Part shown: positions 37,154 to 46,186 of the stretch, one piece after another
How positions within the stretch are numbered: the first letter of the stretch is position 1
Layout of the letters: every line of letters begins with the position of its first letter
NCBI RefSeq assembly: GCF_030489605.1
Contig: NZ_JAUKFY010000003.1
Location: 1-64,000 of the forward strand
Length of the DNA stretch: 64,000 nt
Source of the DNA: Brevibacillus laterosporus
GTDB taxonomy: Bacteria > Bacillota > Bacilli > Brevibacillales > Brevibacillaceae
Direction: 5' to 3'
The notes under the pieces: generated by a model
Seen by the model: the letters and a program-made list of their open reading frames with translations, nothing else
Databases searched by the model: none
Told to the model about the DNA's origin: nothing
Program-made: the position numbers and the translations under genes

Positions 37154-38606
37154 ATAAAATGGCTGACAATAGCCGCGAGACAGATTCTTTTATTCGAATA
37201 GATAATGGGCGTTGTCTATATTTTTCCAGTGTTAATTCAGATGAAAGCTCTATATCAGCTAAGAAATGTTTAGCCAATTGTTTAGCCGTATGGGAATGGT
37301 AGAGAAATGCATTCACTTCAAAATTTAAGCGAAAGCTCCTCACATCGATATTAGCAGTTCCTACTGTGGAAAGCTTATCGTCTACAACAATCGTTTTAGC
37401 GTGCATAAAGCCATTCTCATAGGTGTATATCTTTGCCCCAGCTCGTAACAGCTCACCTGCATTTGAATAAGTAGCCCAATAAACAAAGGGATGATCCGGT
37501 TTATTCGGAATCATAATTTTGACATCGACACCAGATAACGCTGCAATCCGCAACGCATCCAAAATACTGTCATCAGGGATTAGATACGGGGTCTGGATAT
37601 AGACATATTCTTTTGCTGTTACGATTAATTTCATGTACCCATTTTTAATTTGCTCCCATTGTGAATCGGGGCCACTTGAAACAATTTGTAGGGGAACGTT
37701 TCCACGGGGAGCAGACACAGCTTGATAATAATTTCGAAAGGCCATGTCTCGCCCAGATGCTTGCTTCCAATCCAGCATAAAGCGTGATTGCAAATCATTA
37801 ACCGCTGAGCCTTGTATTCGTAGATGGGTATCTCTCCAATAACCGAAGGCAGGATTTTTGCCCAGATACTCATCTCCAATGTTAAAGCCCCCAATATAGC
37901 CAATTTCTCCGTCAATAACAACTATCTTTCGGTGATTACGGTTATTGGCTCGCAGATTGAGTAATGGAATTTTGGAAGGAAAGAAAGGCTCAATCTGTCC
38001 GCCTGCTTGCCTGATTCGCCGGATAAATTCCTTAGACAGCCAGCGTGATCCGCTCTCATCGTACAGGACTCGAACCTCTATTCCCTCCCGTGATTTTTCA
38101 CATAATAGATCAGCAAGTCGCTTGCCAAGCTCGTCGCTTTTGATGATGTAATACAGCAAATGGACATGTTTGCTCGCACGGCGAATGTCCTTAAACAAGC
38201 GTTCAAATTTATCCAAGCCATCCGTAATAATCTCTACCTGATTATCTTGGGTCAGTAGAGCTTCATCATTATTCAGATGTAAATACACTAGGTCCTGATA
38301 CTCATTGCCAACAGGGTCATGGAAAGGGAGCTTCTTGGCTTTGAGCTGCTCCATCTGTTTAACTACCTCTCGCTTCATGTAAGCATAGACATGCTTATCC
38401 CACTTAAAAATTTTCTTTCGACTTAGATTTTGTCCCAGCATAAGATATAAAACAAATCCAAGAACCGGAATAAACCATAAGATCATTAACCATGCCCATG
38501 TAGAAACAGGGGTACGTCTCTCTAAAAAAACAACCACGATGGCAAACAAAAAGTTTAATAAGAATAAAATTTTTAAGAACCATGAGGTTATCTCCGCTGT
38601 TACCAT
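37152..38606 (-). CDS. cls: Cardiolipin synthase (phospholipase D type)
   Basis: Membrane enzyme (484 residues) that condenses two phosphatidylglycerol molecules to cardiolipin. Two N-terminal TM segments (about 8-60, a PLDc_N region) are followed by two PLD domains, each with an HKD motif: HRKIVVIDGEIGYIGGFNIG and HAKTIVVDDKLSTVGTANID. I chose the ATG at 38606 (MVTAEITSWF), close after GGGGGAG. Longer in-frame starts exist but would add hydrophilic residues unlike the family. Confidence 0.94.
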   Translation of the reverse strand: MVTAEITSWFLKILFLLNFLFAIVVVFLERRTPVSTWAWLMILWFIPVLGFVLYLMLGQNLSRKKIFKWDKHVYAYMKREVVKQMEQLKAKKLPFHDPVGNEYQDLVYLHLNNDEALLTQDNQVEIITDGLDKFERLFKDIRRASKHVHLLYYIIKSDELGKRLADLLCEKSREGIEVRVLYDESGSRWLSKEFIRRIRQAGGQIEPFFPSKIPLLNLRANNRNHRKIVVIDGEIGYIGGFNIGDEYLGKNPAFGYWRDTHLRIQGSAVNDLQSRFMLDWKQASGRDMAFRNYYQAVSAPRGNVPLQIVSSGPDSQWEQIKNGYMKLIVTAKEYVYIQTPYLIPDDSILDALRIAALSGVDVKIMIPNKPDHPFVYWATYSNAGELLRAGAKIYTYENGFMHAKTIVVDDKLSTVGTANIDVRSFRLNFEVNAFLYHSHTAKQLAKHFLADIELSSELTLEKYRQRPLSIRIKESVSRLLSAIL

Positions 38607-38644
38607 TGTCTCCCCCATTTCAGTCTTATTGCTCTTATTATATG

Positions 38645-38679
38645 CGAAAAAAGCTGCCATTCAACGGAACAGCAGCTTT
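38645..38679 (-). terminator. Terminator after secA
   Basis: 8-base stem AAAGCTGC/GCAGCTTT (38650-38657 with 38672-38679) followed on the minus strand by TTTTTTCG. Confidence 0.75.
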
Positions 38680-38694
38680 CTTCTCAGGCCTGTT

Positions 38695-41169
38695 TTATTT
38701 TTTCTTTTTATCTGCACGGCGTTGTGCCCTGTTTTTCGGCTCTGGCTCAGATGCTCCAGCCTCATCAGATGGTCCGGACGTTTTTAACTTCTCAGCATCA
38801 ATTACTTCCTGACGCTCGAGATTTTGTCCAACTTCCGATTTCATGATATACAAGGATACTTCCTCTTCAATGCTTGCAATCATGCCTTGGAACATCTCAT
38901 ATCCCTCAAATTGGTACTCACGCAATGGATCAGTTTGAGCATAGGCGCGTAGGTGGATACCTTGACGCAATTGTTCCATTGCATCAATGTGATCCATCCA
39001 CTTGCTGTCAACAGCACGCAGAACAACCACTTTTTCGAATTCGGCCATCATATCGCCAATTTCTTCCTGACGTTGTTTCAATTGCTTATCAGCAATCTCT
39101 TTCAACATCTCCTCAATCTCTTCCGCTTCTTTTCCTTTCAGATTAGAAACCGTAATCGCATCCTCGAACAAGAATGTGCTTAAGCATGTTTCCAGCAGCC
39201 CTTCTAGATCCCATTCCTCTGGAATCTGTTCTTTCGGGCAATAAGCCTGAACTATACGCTCAATCACGCTATTTATCATGCCCTCAACGATATCATGCAG
39301 GTTATCACGTTCAAGAATCTCTTTACGCTGCTTATAAATGACTTCACGTTGCTTATTCATTACGTCGTCATATTGCAAGACAACTTTACGTGCATCAAAG
39401 TTGCTACCCTCTACTCGTTTTTGAGCAGATTCAACAGCACGAGACACAAGACGGCTTTCAATCGGCATATCTTCTTCCATTCCAAGCCTGTCCATCATAT
39501 TCATGATGTTGTCAGCCCCGAAACGGCGCATGAGCTCATCCTGTAGGGACAAGAAGAATTGAGAGGAACCCGGGTCCCCTTGACGACCTGCACGACCACG
39601 TAGCTGGTTATCAATACGACGGCTCTCATGGCGCTCTGTACCGATGATATGCAGACCACCTATTTCAGGTACTCCTTCACCCAACTGAATGTCTGTACCG
39701 CGACCAGCCATGTTTGTAGCGATGGTTACTGCACCGTACTGACCCGCGCGAGCAACAATCTCTGCTTCGCGTTCATGCTGCTTCGCATTGAGTACATTAT
39801 GCGGCACACCTTTTTGACGCAATAGGTGAGATAGTTTCTCCGAATTTTCGATGGAAATGGTACCAACCAAAACAGGTTGTCCTTTTTTATGGCGCTCCAC
39901 GATCTCTTTTACTACCGCACGATATTTAGCATCCTCGGATTTATATATTGCATCCGCCATATCTATACGTTGAATTGGGCGGTTTGTAGGAATCACAACT
40001 ACGTCCAATCCATAGATTTTTTTGAATTCCTCTTCCTCAGTCTTAGCCGTACCGGTCATACCGCTCAACTTTTGATACATACGGAAGTAGTTTTGCAGCG
40101 TAATTGTTGCCAAGGTCATGCTTTCGCTCTGTACTTTTAGCCCTTCCTTCGCTTCAATCGCCTGATGCAAACCATCACTGTAACGACGACCCACCATCAA
40201 ACGCCCTGTGAACTCGTCTACGATCACAACCTCGCCATCCTGCACAACATAATCAACGTCACGTTTAAACAGAACCTGAGCCTTCAAAGCCGATGTAATA
40301 TGGTGGTTAAGCGTAACATGGTTGGTATCGTACAAATTGTCCACGTTAAACGCTTTTTCAACCTTGCTCACGCCTTCATCGGTTAAAGTAGCGATTTTTA
40401 GTTTTTCATCAATACTAAAATCGGTTTCAGGCTCCAGTCTTTTTACAAAATGGGAGCAAATATAATAAAGTTCAGTAGATTTATTAGCTGATCCGGAAAT
40501 GATCAGTGGAGTACGTGCTTCGTCGACCAGGATACTATCCACTTCGTCAATGATTGCATAGTGCAAAGGACGTTGTGTCATTTGCTCTTTGTAAAGCACC
40601 ATGTTGTCACGCAGATAGTCAAACCCAAACTCATTGTTTGTACCATACGTAATGTCACAGTTGTAAGCCTCACGTTTTTGTTCAGCACTCATACCGTTTA
40701 TGTTCAACCCTACTGTCAAGCCAAGAAATTGGTACAGCTCACCCATAATCTTGGAGTCACGCTCAGCTAAGTATTCGTTAACTGTTACAATGTGAACCCC
40801 TTTACCAACCAAGGCATTTAAGTACGTAGCTAAGGTCGCTACAAGGGTTTTACCTTCACCAGTCTTCATTTCAGCAATGCGTCCTTCTTGCAGGACCATA
40901 CCGCCAATTAGCTGTACGTCAAAGTGACGCATCCCCAATACACGTTTGGACGCTTCACGCACTACAGCAAAAGCTTCGTTTAATATATCATTCAGCGTTT
41001 CTCCCTTTTCCAAACGGGCACGGAATTCCGCCGTTTTTTCCTTTAATTGGTCATCAGTAAGCAATGCTACTTGGGGTTCTAACGCATTAATTTTTTCTAC
41101 ACGCTTAACTAATTTCTTTAATTCACGTTCATTTGTATCGCCAAAAAGCTTCTTAACAAGCCCTAACAT
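38695..41169 (-). CDS. secA: SecA: protein translocase motor ATPase
   Basis: 824-residue ATPase that pushes preproteins through SecYEG. The N terminus [20 protein letters not shown], Walker [18 protein letters not shown]-type [18 protein letters not shown], the preprotein-binding region and NBD2 ([28 protein letters not shown]) are all intact. The C terminus ends in a basic [13 protein letters not shown] instead of the usual zinc-binding CxCxSGKKYKxC(C/H) motif. That motif is absent and the protein is some 17 residues shorter than B. subtilis SecA. Confidence 0.97.
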   Translation of the reverse strand: MLGLVKKLFGDTNERELKKLVKRVEKINALEPQVALLTDDQLKEKTAEFRARLEKGETLNDILNEAFAVVREASKRVLGMRHFDVQLIGGMVLQEGRIAEMKTGEGKTLVATLATYLNALVGKGVHIVTVNEYLAERDSKIMGELYQFLGLTVGLNINGMSAEQKREAYNCDITYGTNNEFGFDYLRDNMVLYKEQMTQRPLHYAIIDEVDSILVDEARTPLIISGSANKSTELYYICSHFVKRLEPETDFSIDEKLKIATLTDEGVSKVEKAFNVDNLYDTNHVTLNHHITSALKAQVLFKRDVDYVVQDGEVVIVDEFTGRLMVGRRYSDGLHQAIEAKEGLKVQSESMTLATITLQNYFRMYQKLSGMTGTAKTEEEEFKKIYGLDVVVIPTNRPIQRIDMADAIYKSEDAKYRAVVKEIVERHKKGQPVLVGTISIENSEKLSHLLRQKGVPHNVLNAKQHEREAEIVARAGQYGAVTIATNMAGRGTDIQLGEGVPEIGGLHIIGTERHESRRIDNQLRGRAGRQGDPGSSQFFLSLQDELMRRFGADNIMNMMDRLGMEEDMPIESRLVSRAVESAQKRVEGSNFDARKVVLQYDDVMNKQREVIYKQRKEILERDNLHDIVEGMINSVIERIVQAYCPKEQIPEEWDLEGLLETCLSTFLFEDAITVSNLKGKEAEEIEEMLKEIADKQLKQRQEEIGDMMAEFEKVVVLRAVDSKWMDHIDAMEQLRQGIHLRAYAQTDPLREYQFEGYEMFQGMIASIEEEVSLYIMKSEVGQNLERQEVIDAEKLKTSGPSDEAGASEPEPKNRAQRRADKKKK

Positions 41170-41322
41170 AGGGACACCCCTTCCACCGTTCCCCTAAGGG
41201 TACTTTCTAACAATCTATTTTACCAAATCTCTAACAGTAAACACAAGTAAAGGAGTTGCCAATCGACAACCCCCTTACCACTTTTTGTATATATTTTTAA
41301 ATTTTTTAATGATTGTATACGT

Positions 41323-41874
41323 TTATTTTGGTTCTATTAACCCGTATCGTCCATCATTTCGACGATAGACTACATTTACATCATTGCTTTCACTGTTTTC
41401 AAAGACGAAGAAGTTGTGGCCCAGAAGTTCCATTTGCATAACGGCCTCTTCTGTATCCATCGGTTTTAAGTTGAATCGCTTCGTTCTTACGATATCAAAC
41501 TGTACATCATCCTCTTCATCAGCTACAGCTACAGAGGAAGCTTCCATATTCGGCATCGCTTTAGCCCCTGATTCATGACGCTGTTTACGGTTGATTTTTG
41601 TTTTGTACTTACGCATTTGACGCTCTAATTTTTCGACAACCAAATCAATTGCTGCGTACATATCATCGTGAGTTTCCTCAGCTCGGAGAATAACGCCAGT
41701 CATCGGAATGGTTACCTCAATGGTTCCTTCTCCGCGAAGCACGCGCATTGTCACATGTACCTCTACATGACCTAGATTGTCAAAATAGCGTTCGAGACGG
41801 TTTATCTTTTTCTCTACATACTCCCGAAGAGCTTCTGTAACTTGAATGTTTTCGCCACGAATATTGTAGTTCAT
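41323..41874 (-). CDS. hpf: Long-form ribosome hibernation-promoting factor
   Basis: 183-residue HPF-long. The N-terminal S30AE domain (about 1-105, MNYNIRGENIQVTEALREYV) binds the 30S decoding region. A charged linker at about 106-125 leads to the C-terminal dimerisation domain (about 125-183; FNLKPMDTEEAVMQMELLGHNFFVF). Long-form HPF alone joins ribosomes into 100S dimers. I chose the ATG at 41874, eight bases after AAGGAGG. A TTGACG (42013-42018) lies 17 bases upstream of a weak -10 and may be its promoter. A weak GC-poor hairpin follows the gene near 41250-41280. Confidence 0.95.
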   Translation of the reverse strand: MNYNIRGENIQVTEALREYVEKKINRLERYFDNLGHVEVHVTMRVLRGEGTIEVTIPMTGVILRAEETHDDMYAAIDLVVEKLERQMRKYKTKINRKQRHESGAKAMPNMEASSVAVADEEDDVQFDIVRTKRFNLKPMDTEEAVMQMELLGHNFFVFENSESNDVNVVYRRNDGRYGLIEPK

Positions 41875-42092
41875 GGACACAACCTCCTTCCGTCTATGCT
41901 ATTTGTATTCTACATAGACGTAATTAAAACCTGCTGTTTCTTCTTTTTGTTTTAACAAAATTCGTGAAAAAAAGACAAAATGTTTAAAAATTTTCACTTG
42001 ATTTTAATCTTTCGTCAACACAGCAAGTAAGGCTTGTCTCTATTTTAAACCTATTTTGATTTTTTTGAAACAGAGAATTTAATGGAAATGAA

Positions 42093-42124
42093 CACCAAAA
42101 ACCCCCTAAGTTGCCCTAGGGGGT
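42093..42124 (-). terminator. Terminator after the cold-shock gene
   Basis: 8-base stem CCCCCTAA/TAGGGGG (42102-42108 with 42117-42123), then TTTTTGG on the minus strand. Confidence 0.85.
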
Positions 42125-42142
42125 ATTGATTATTAAAATCAA

Positions 42143-42340
42143 TTAGATTTTAGTTACGTTAGCCGCTTGAGGACCACGGTCGCCTTCAACGATATCAAAC
42201 TCTACAGTTTGACCTTCATCCAAGCTTTTGAAACCTTCGGATTGGATAGCGGAGAAATGTACGAATACATCGTCGCCTCCATCGCGCTCGATGAAACCAA
42301 AACCTTTTTCTGCATTAAACCATTTTACTTTTCCTTGCAT
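42143..42340 (-). CDS. Cold-shock protein (CspA/CspB family)
   Basis: 65-residue single-stranded nucleic-acid binding OB-fold protein that acts as an RNA chaperone. RNP1 (KGFGFIE) and RNP2 (VFVHFSAI) are intact, and the family start [17 protein letters not shown] is exact. It is monocistronic with its own promoter and terminator. The leader is only about 50 bases, so it does not look like the long thermosensing cspA leader. Several paralogues usually exist, so no specific symbol is given. Confidence 0.96.
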   Translation of the reverse strand: MQGKVKWFNAEKGFGFIERDGGDDVFVHFSAIQSEGFKSLDEGQTVEFDIVEGDRGPQAANVTKI

Positions 42341-42396
42341 GTATTAAACATTCCTTTCATAAGAAAACTGTGGACTATTTGTTAATCCATGATCTG

Positions 42397-42425
42397 ACTA
42401 TACACCTTGCCTATGGTAAAGTCAA
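42397..42425 (-). promoter_or_regulatory. Cold-shock gene promoter
   Basis: Minus-strand -35 TTGACT (42420-42425), 17-base spacer, -10 TATAGT (42397-42402), about 55 bases before the start codon. Confidence 0.8.
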
Positions 42426-42599
42426 ATGCTGGATTATCGACAAATTTCAACGCGGACTTTATTTTTTTGCTAAACAGCTCACGGCAGCCTTAGAAAGGCT
42501 TAATGTAACAAGCAAATAAGCCACTACTACCGTAGTAAAAGCAGGAAAGCGCTCCCACAAATTTTTGGCTAAACACATTTCCATATATGTGATTTTGGC

Positions 42600-42665
42600 A
42601 AAAAATAGGGCGGCAAAAGAGACTCGACCTAGCGTTGAGAGACGTGGTCTTTGCCCTATAAACGA
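42600..42665 (-). other. Structured hairpin element of unknown nature
   Basis: An outer stem ATAGGGC/GCCCTAT (42605-42611 with 42653-42659), an inner AAAGA/TCTTT helix, and an apical TCGAC/GTTGA helix form one long broken hairpin. On the minus strand it is followed by TATTTTTTG like an intrinsic terminator. No gene lies just before it, so it may end a small RNA or be a structured RNA itself. I do not recognise a riboswitch class. Confidence 0.4.
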
Positions 42666-42855
42666 GGGAATCGCGACACATTTTTAGCTATAATTACCAG
42701 TTAGGAGCATGAAATTTATTCAGCTTTAGAAAACAAGAAACCCCATCTACAGATATTGTCGATTAATTGTATTCTAGCTCGAAAAATTTCTTCAATATAT
42801 ATAATAAAATCATGTCACACATTGGACACATAAGATTTTTTTGCTTTTTTATTCT

Positions 42856-43047
42856 TTATCCGCAGTTATAGCAGTAATCTAGGTTCGGCATTCGCTCACA
42901 CAGTTGTCCTGTTCACTTCATTTCTTAAATAATTTATGGTCTAGCTTTACCACCTGTGGGTAACCTGCCCCATAATTGCGCATTTCCACAAAGTTGTCCA
43001 CATTATCCACAAGAAGTTGTGCACAAGAACTCTATTTTTGTGCATAA
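42856..43047. promoter_or_regulatory. DnaA-box cluster
   Basis: Boxes relative to TTATNCACA: TTATCCGCA at 42856-42864 (+), TTACCCACA at 42955-42963 (-), TTGTCCACA at 42994-43002 (+), a perfect TTATCCACA at 43003-43011 (+), TTGTGCACA at 43017-43025 (+) and TTATGCACA at 43039-43047 (-). Four fall within 54 bases, two directly abutting. The surrounding 42426-43100 is AT-rich, with no gene I can support. Outside oriC such clusters can titrate or reload DnaA, or regulate nearby genes. Confidence 0.7.
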
Positions 43048-43102
43048 CTCTGAAAAAGCATTTCTCTCTTGTTCAGCATAGCTTTTTTGTCTCCTTTATA
43101 AA

Positions 43103-43142
43103 TAAAAAAGACCTCCTAATGTTCAACTCAAAAGGAGGTCTT
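43103..43142 (-). terminator. Terminator after the MotB-like gene
   Basis: 10-base stem AAGACCTCCT/AGGAGGTCTT (43108-43117 with 43133-43142), T run on the minus strand. Confidence 0.88.
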
Positions 43143-43192
43143 ATAAAGAAGCGTATATCATTCACTTATATGCATATTATGCTGATTCACTA

Positions 43193-43948
43193 TCATTCAG
43201 TCTGCTCACTTAATACAGTAATTTCCACACGGCGATTTTGTTGGCGATTCTTTTCTGTTGCATTCTCTACAAGAGGCTTTGTTTCTCCATAGCCTGCGAC
43301 AATGAAGCGTGCTGGAGATAACCCTCGTTCTTGTACAAATTCCTGCATAACAGCCTTTGCACGAGCAAGAGATAGGTCCCAGTTAGCGACATACTGGCTT
43401 TTTGTAATGGGACTGTCATCGGTGTGTCCCTCAATTCGCACTTGATGAGGGAATTTTTGTAATACATCAGCTAGCCTGTCTATGACCTTTTGACCATCTG
43501 GAGCTAAATCGGCTGATCCGCTAGCAAACAGCAAATTTTCCGGTAAACGGATCATCACTCCATCGCTTTGCTCCACAAAAGGGATATGGAACTCATGCAA
43601 GGCCTCTCCCACTTTTTCCTTCACTACCTGCATATTACTCTCTACTGGTTCGTCTTGTTGCCCGGCGCCAATCGCCATGACATCACGCTTTGCAGACAGC
43701 TCGCGGATTTCTGCTTCCAATGCTTTCTTTTTCATTTCAGCTACGGCTTGCTCAGCTTTTGCTATCTCGGCCTTTTCCGTCGTTTGAGATGCCTTCTGCT
43801 GAAGCTCTTGCTGTTGCTGCTTTACCTGAGCCGTGTACATCGCCGCAATGATTATGACGATTATAAACAGCAAGGTAATTAAATCACTGTAGCTTAATAG
43901 CCAGCTTTTCTCTAGCTCCTTTTCATCATACAGACGATCATCCTGCAT
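43193..43948 (-). CDS. MotB/MotS-like stator protein with OmpA domain
   Basis: About 251 residues. A single TM segment at about 15-38 contains the proton- or sodium-binding Asp of the SYSDLITLL motif. A Gln/Lys/Glu-rich coiled coil (about 42-85) follows, then a C-terminal OmpA-like peptidoglycan-binding domain (about 120-245; FASGSADLAPDG, VRIEGHTDDSPI, LSLARAKAVMQEF, NRRVEI). It overlaps its MotA partner by 11 bases. An in-frame TTG six codons upstream (43966) has a better-spaced AAAGGA and is an alternative start. Whether it drives flagella with H+ or Na+ cannot be told from this. Confidence 0.85.
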   Translation of the reverse strand: MQDDRLYDEKELEKSWLLSYSDLITLLFIIVIIIAAMYTAQVKQQQQELQQKASQTTEKAEIAKAEQAVAEMKKKALEAEIRELSAKRDVMAIGAGQQDEPVESNMQVVKEKVGEALHEFHIPFVEQSDGVMIRLPENLLFASGSADLAPDGQKVIDRLADVLQKFPHQVRIEGHTDDSPITKSQYVANWDLSLARAKAVMQEFVQERGLSPARFIVAGYGETKPLVENATEKNRQQNRRVEITVLSEQTE

Positions 43949-44768
43949 ATTCGCTCTGCCTTTCAATAATTCCTTTCATGCTGCCAGGCATTTTTAAGAG
44001 CACTAGCTTTTGATCAGCAGGTAAAAAGGAATTTAGTTTTTCAAACAAAATTCGTGGGGTTTCCGCGCGCTGTAAACCTACGCATCCTTCAATATAAAGC
44101 CGCTTTTCAAACATTTCCTGATCATGAATATCCATTAATCGATAGTAACATGGCAAAGCCAATAGATTGGCTAGCAAGGCTCCATACAAGGTAGCTACCA
44201 CCGCTGTGCTTAGATTCTGGCCTGTCTGCGCAAAATCAGACAGGGTTTGTAATACTCCTGTCATCCCCAATAACGTTCCAACAAGCCCCATCCCAGGTGC
44301 CAACAGGGCAACCAATCGAAACATTCCGCCCATTTGCTGGTAGCGATGCTGTTCACCCTTACACTCGTTTTCTAAAATCATACGAAGTTCTTGCTCCGAT
44401 ACACCCTCGATCGCCAGCAACGCCCCTCGCTGAACAAATGAATCAGGCTCGTCCATCAATTCTTTTTCCAAGGAAATGTAGCCTTTCTCTTTTAAAACAA
44501 CCGAGTATTGATAAAACCGTTTGATCGTCTCTTCAATGTTACTTTCTCTCCCGTGGACCAATAACCGAAATACATGTTTGATTTTAATATGTTTACGCTT
44601 AATAGCGTACGAGATAATGACTGATAACCCTACTAATTCAATTGCCGCCGGATGAAGCAGTTGACTTACACTTCCATTTAAATAAATGGTATGTATTAAA
44701 ATTAACACAATAAATAGAACAAGTAACAACGAACGATTTCTTCCCGCAAAAAATGTTTTTACATTCAT
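43938..44768 (-). CDS. MotA/MotP-like stator protein
   Basis: 276-residue MotA/TolQ/ExbB-family membrane protein with four predicted TM segments (about 12-30, 38-55, 155-175, 188-205). The two functional prolines are seen in LLAPGMGLVGTLLGM and in YGALLANLLALPCYYRLM. The cytoplasmic loop between TM2 and TM3 carries conserved charges such as VQRGALLAIEG. It is divergent from the main MotA type and pairs with the OmpA-domain protein that follows, forming an energy-coupling stator unit. Confidence 0.85.
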   Translation of the reverse strand: MNVKTFFAGRNRSLLLVLFIVLILIHTIYLNGSVSQLLHPAAIELVGLSVIISYAIKRKHIKIKHVFRLLVHGRESNIEETIKRFYQYSVVLKEKGYISLEKELMDEPDSFVQRGALLAIEGVSEQELRMILENECKGEQHRYQQMGGMFRLVALLAPGMGLVGTLLGMTGVLQTLSDFAQTGQNLSTAVVATLYGALLANLLALPCYYRLMDIHDQEMFEKRLYIEGCVGLQRAETPRILFEKLNSFLPADQKLVLLKMPGSMKGIIERQSEYAG

Positions 44769-44810
44769 GTTAGTAACCTCACTTGCCGAAGCATGTATTT
44801 CTGAACGAAT

Positions 44811-44821
44811 TCATTATAGCA
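44811..44821 (-). promoter_or_regulatory. Extended -10 promoter for the stator pair
   Basis: Minus-strand TGCTATAAT (-10 at 44813-44818), about 45 bases before the MotA-like start, no good -35. No sigma-D type site is seen here. Confidence 0.55.
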
Positions 44822-44879
44822 AATGAATATCCAGAGTTAGATGAAAAAGCAAAAAATATTTCTGCTGTCAAAAAAACAA

Positions 44880-44925
44880 AGAAAAAAAGCGAACCCCTGC
44901 TTTTCACCAGCAAGTTTCGCCCTTT
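44880..44925 (-). terminator. Terminator-like hairpin after the aminotransferase
   Basis: Minus-strand GCGAA...TTCGC outer stem with an inner TGC/GCA helix and small bulges, followed by a run of seven T. Confidence 0.5.
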
Positions 44926-44928
44926 GCC

Positions 44929-46047
44929 CTATCCTACTTTAGCCATGAAGCTCTGTATTGCATGTACTACCCTCTGTTGTATTTCTAAGGTAATACGCGG
45001 CCACATCGGCAAACTTAACGCCTCGGCTGCCATTTGCTCTGTAACAGCTAGCTTAGGCTGTTGCGTTGCTTGGTATACTGGCAGTCGATGCACAGGAGTA
45101 GGATAATATAACATTGCACCAATTCCTTGTTGATGCAGATAACGGTGCAATTCATCGCGTAAGCCTTGTTTCACCCGTATCGTGTATTGATGATACACAT
45201 GCTTGGCATATCCCGCTACCTTTGGCGTCACAATTCCTGGTACGTCTTTTAGCATCTGATTGTATTGCTGGGCAGCTTCTCTTCTTGCTTCGTTCCATTG
45301 GTTAATATAAGGTAGCTTCACACGTAAAATACAGGCTTGCAACTCATCTAAACGTGAATTGTAACCTGTAAGTTCATTTTGATAAGGAATCAACGAGCCA
45401 TGGGTACGTAATTTGCGAGCTATCTCTGCCAGTTCATCGTTATCTGTTGTTAACATACCTCCATCACCATAAGCCCCCAGATTCTTGGTGGGATAAAAGG
45501 AAAAACATCCAAAATGCCCAAAGGTTCCAAGCTTCTTGCCACAGTACTCTCCACCAAATGCCTGTGCGGTATCTTCGATAAGCCCTAGTCCGTATTGTTG
45601 TGCAATCGTAATCATCGGTTCCATTTTAGCCGCATGTCCATATAGATGAACAGGAATAATTGCTCTGGTCCGCTCGGTAATTTTGGACTCTATATCAGCA
45701 GGCTCTACATTGAATGTATCTGGATTAATTTCAGCAAACACCGGCGTCGCTCCGACTAGCTCAACAGCTTCAGCCGTAGCATAAAAGGTAAAGGAGGGAA
45801 CGATCACTTCATCTCCTGCTCCAATTCCCAAAGCCCTCAACGCGATAAATAACGCATCCGTACCTGAATTTAACGTGATCGCATGCTTGCACCCCAAATA
45901 GTCAGCTACTTCCTTCTCAAACGCTTTTCCCTCGTTACCAAGGACGAAATGGCCCGAACGTAGCACTTCCTGGACAGCACTGTTAATCTCATCCCAAAGC
46001 AATTCTACTTCGTCCGTCAAATCAATGATGGGTATCCTCACGTTCAT
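44929..46047 (-). CDS. DegT/DnrJ/EryC1 sugar aminotransferase (WbpE-like)
   Basis: 372-residue PLP enzyme that aminates keto-sugar nucleotides. TLNSGTDALFIALRALG, EDTAQAFGGEYCGKK (PLP-contacting Asp/Gln region) and FYPTKNLGAYGDGGM with the Schiff-base Lys are intact, and GYNSRLDELQACIL follows. The divergent neighbour is a WbpD-like acetyltransferase, so together they probably make a 3-acetamido sugar (as WbpE/WbpD do with UDP-3-keto-glucuronate), perhaps for surface or flagellin glycans. ATG at 46047; an in-frame GTG two codons on (46041) fits the GAGGGGG spacing as well. Confidence 0.88.
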   Translation of the reverse strand: MNVRIPIIDLTDEVELLWDEINSAVQEVLRSGHFVLGNEGKAFEKEVADYLGCKHAITLNSGTDALFIALRALGIGAGDEVIVPSFTFYATAEAVELVGATPVFAEINPDTFNVEPADIESKITERTRAIIPVHLYGHAAKMEPMITIAQQYGLGLIEDTAQAFGGEYCGKKLGTFGHFGCFSFYPTKNLGAYGDGGMLTTDNDELAEIARKLRTHGSLIPYQNELTGYNSRLDELQACILRVKLPYINQWNEARREAAQQYNQMLKDVPGIVTPKVAGYAKHVYHQYTIRVKQGLRDELHRYLHQQGIGAMLYYPTPVHRLPVYQATQQPKLAVTEQMAAEALSLPMWPRITLEIQQRVVHAIQSFMAKVG

Positions 46048-46186
46048 TCCCCCTCGTATCCGTAATGAAATCCCTCTATTAGTAATACGTTAAGAAGAGG
46101 AGCATCGTGCAACATCTGAGTAATTTGCGGAAGGAAAAAATAATCCTTTTCCAAAAAGGGAAACTGACCGACGAGGGGGGCAATCT

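Noticed and set aside
42600-42665. Considered as a cyclic-di-GMP or other known riboswitch
   Set aside because: The paired regions and conserved bases of the known classes I can recall are not present, and no gene follows within a normal leader distance.
42490-42681. Possible small minus-strand protein in the gene-free interval
   Set aside because: The predicted peptide is low-quality, rich in Cys and Phe with no recognisable domain, and overlaps the structured hairpin.
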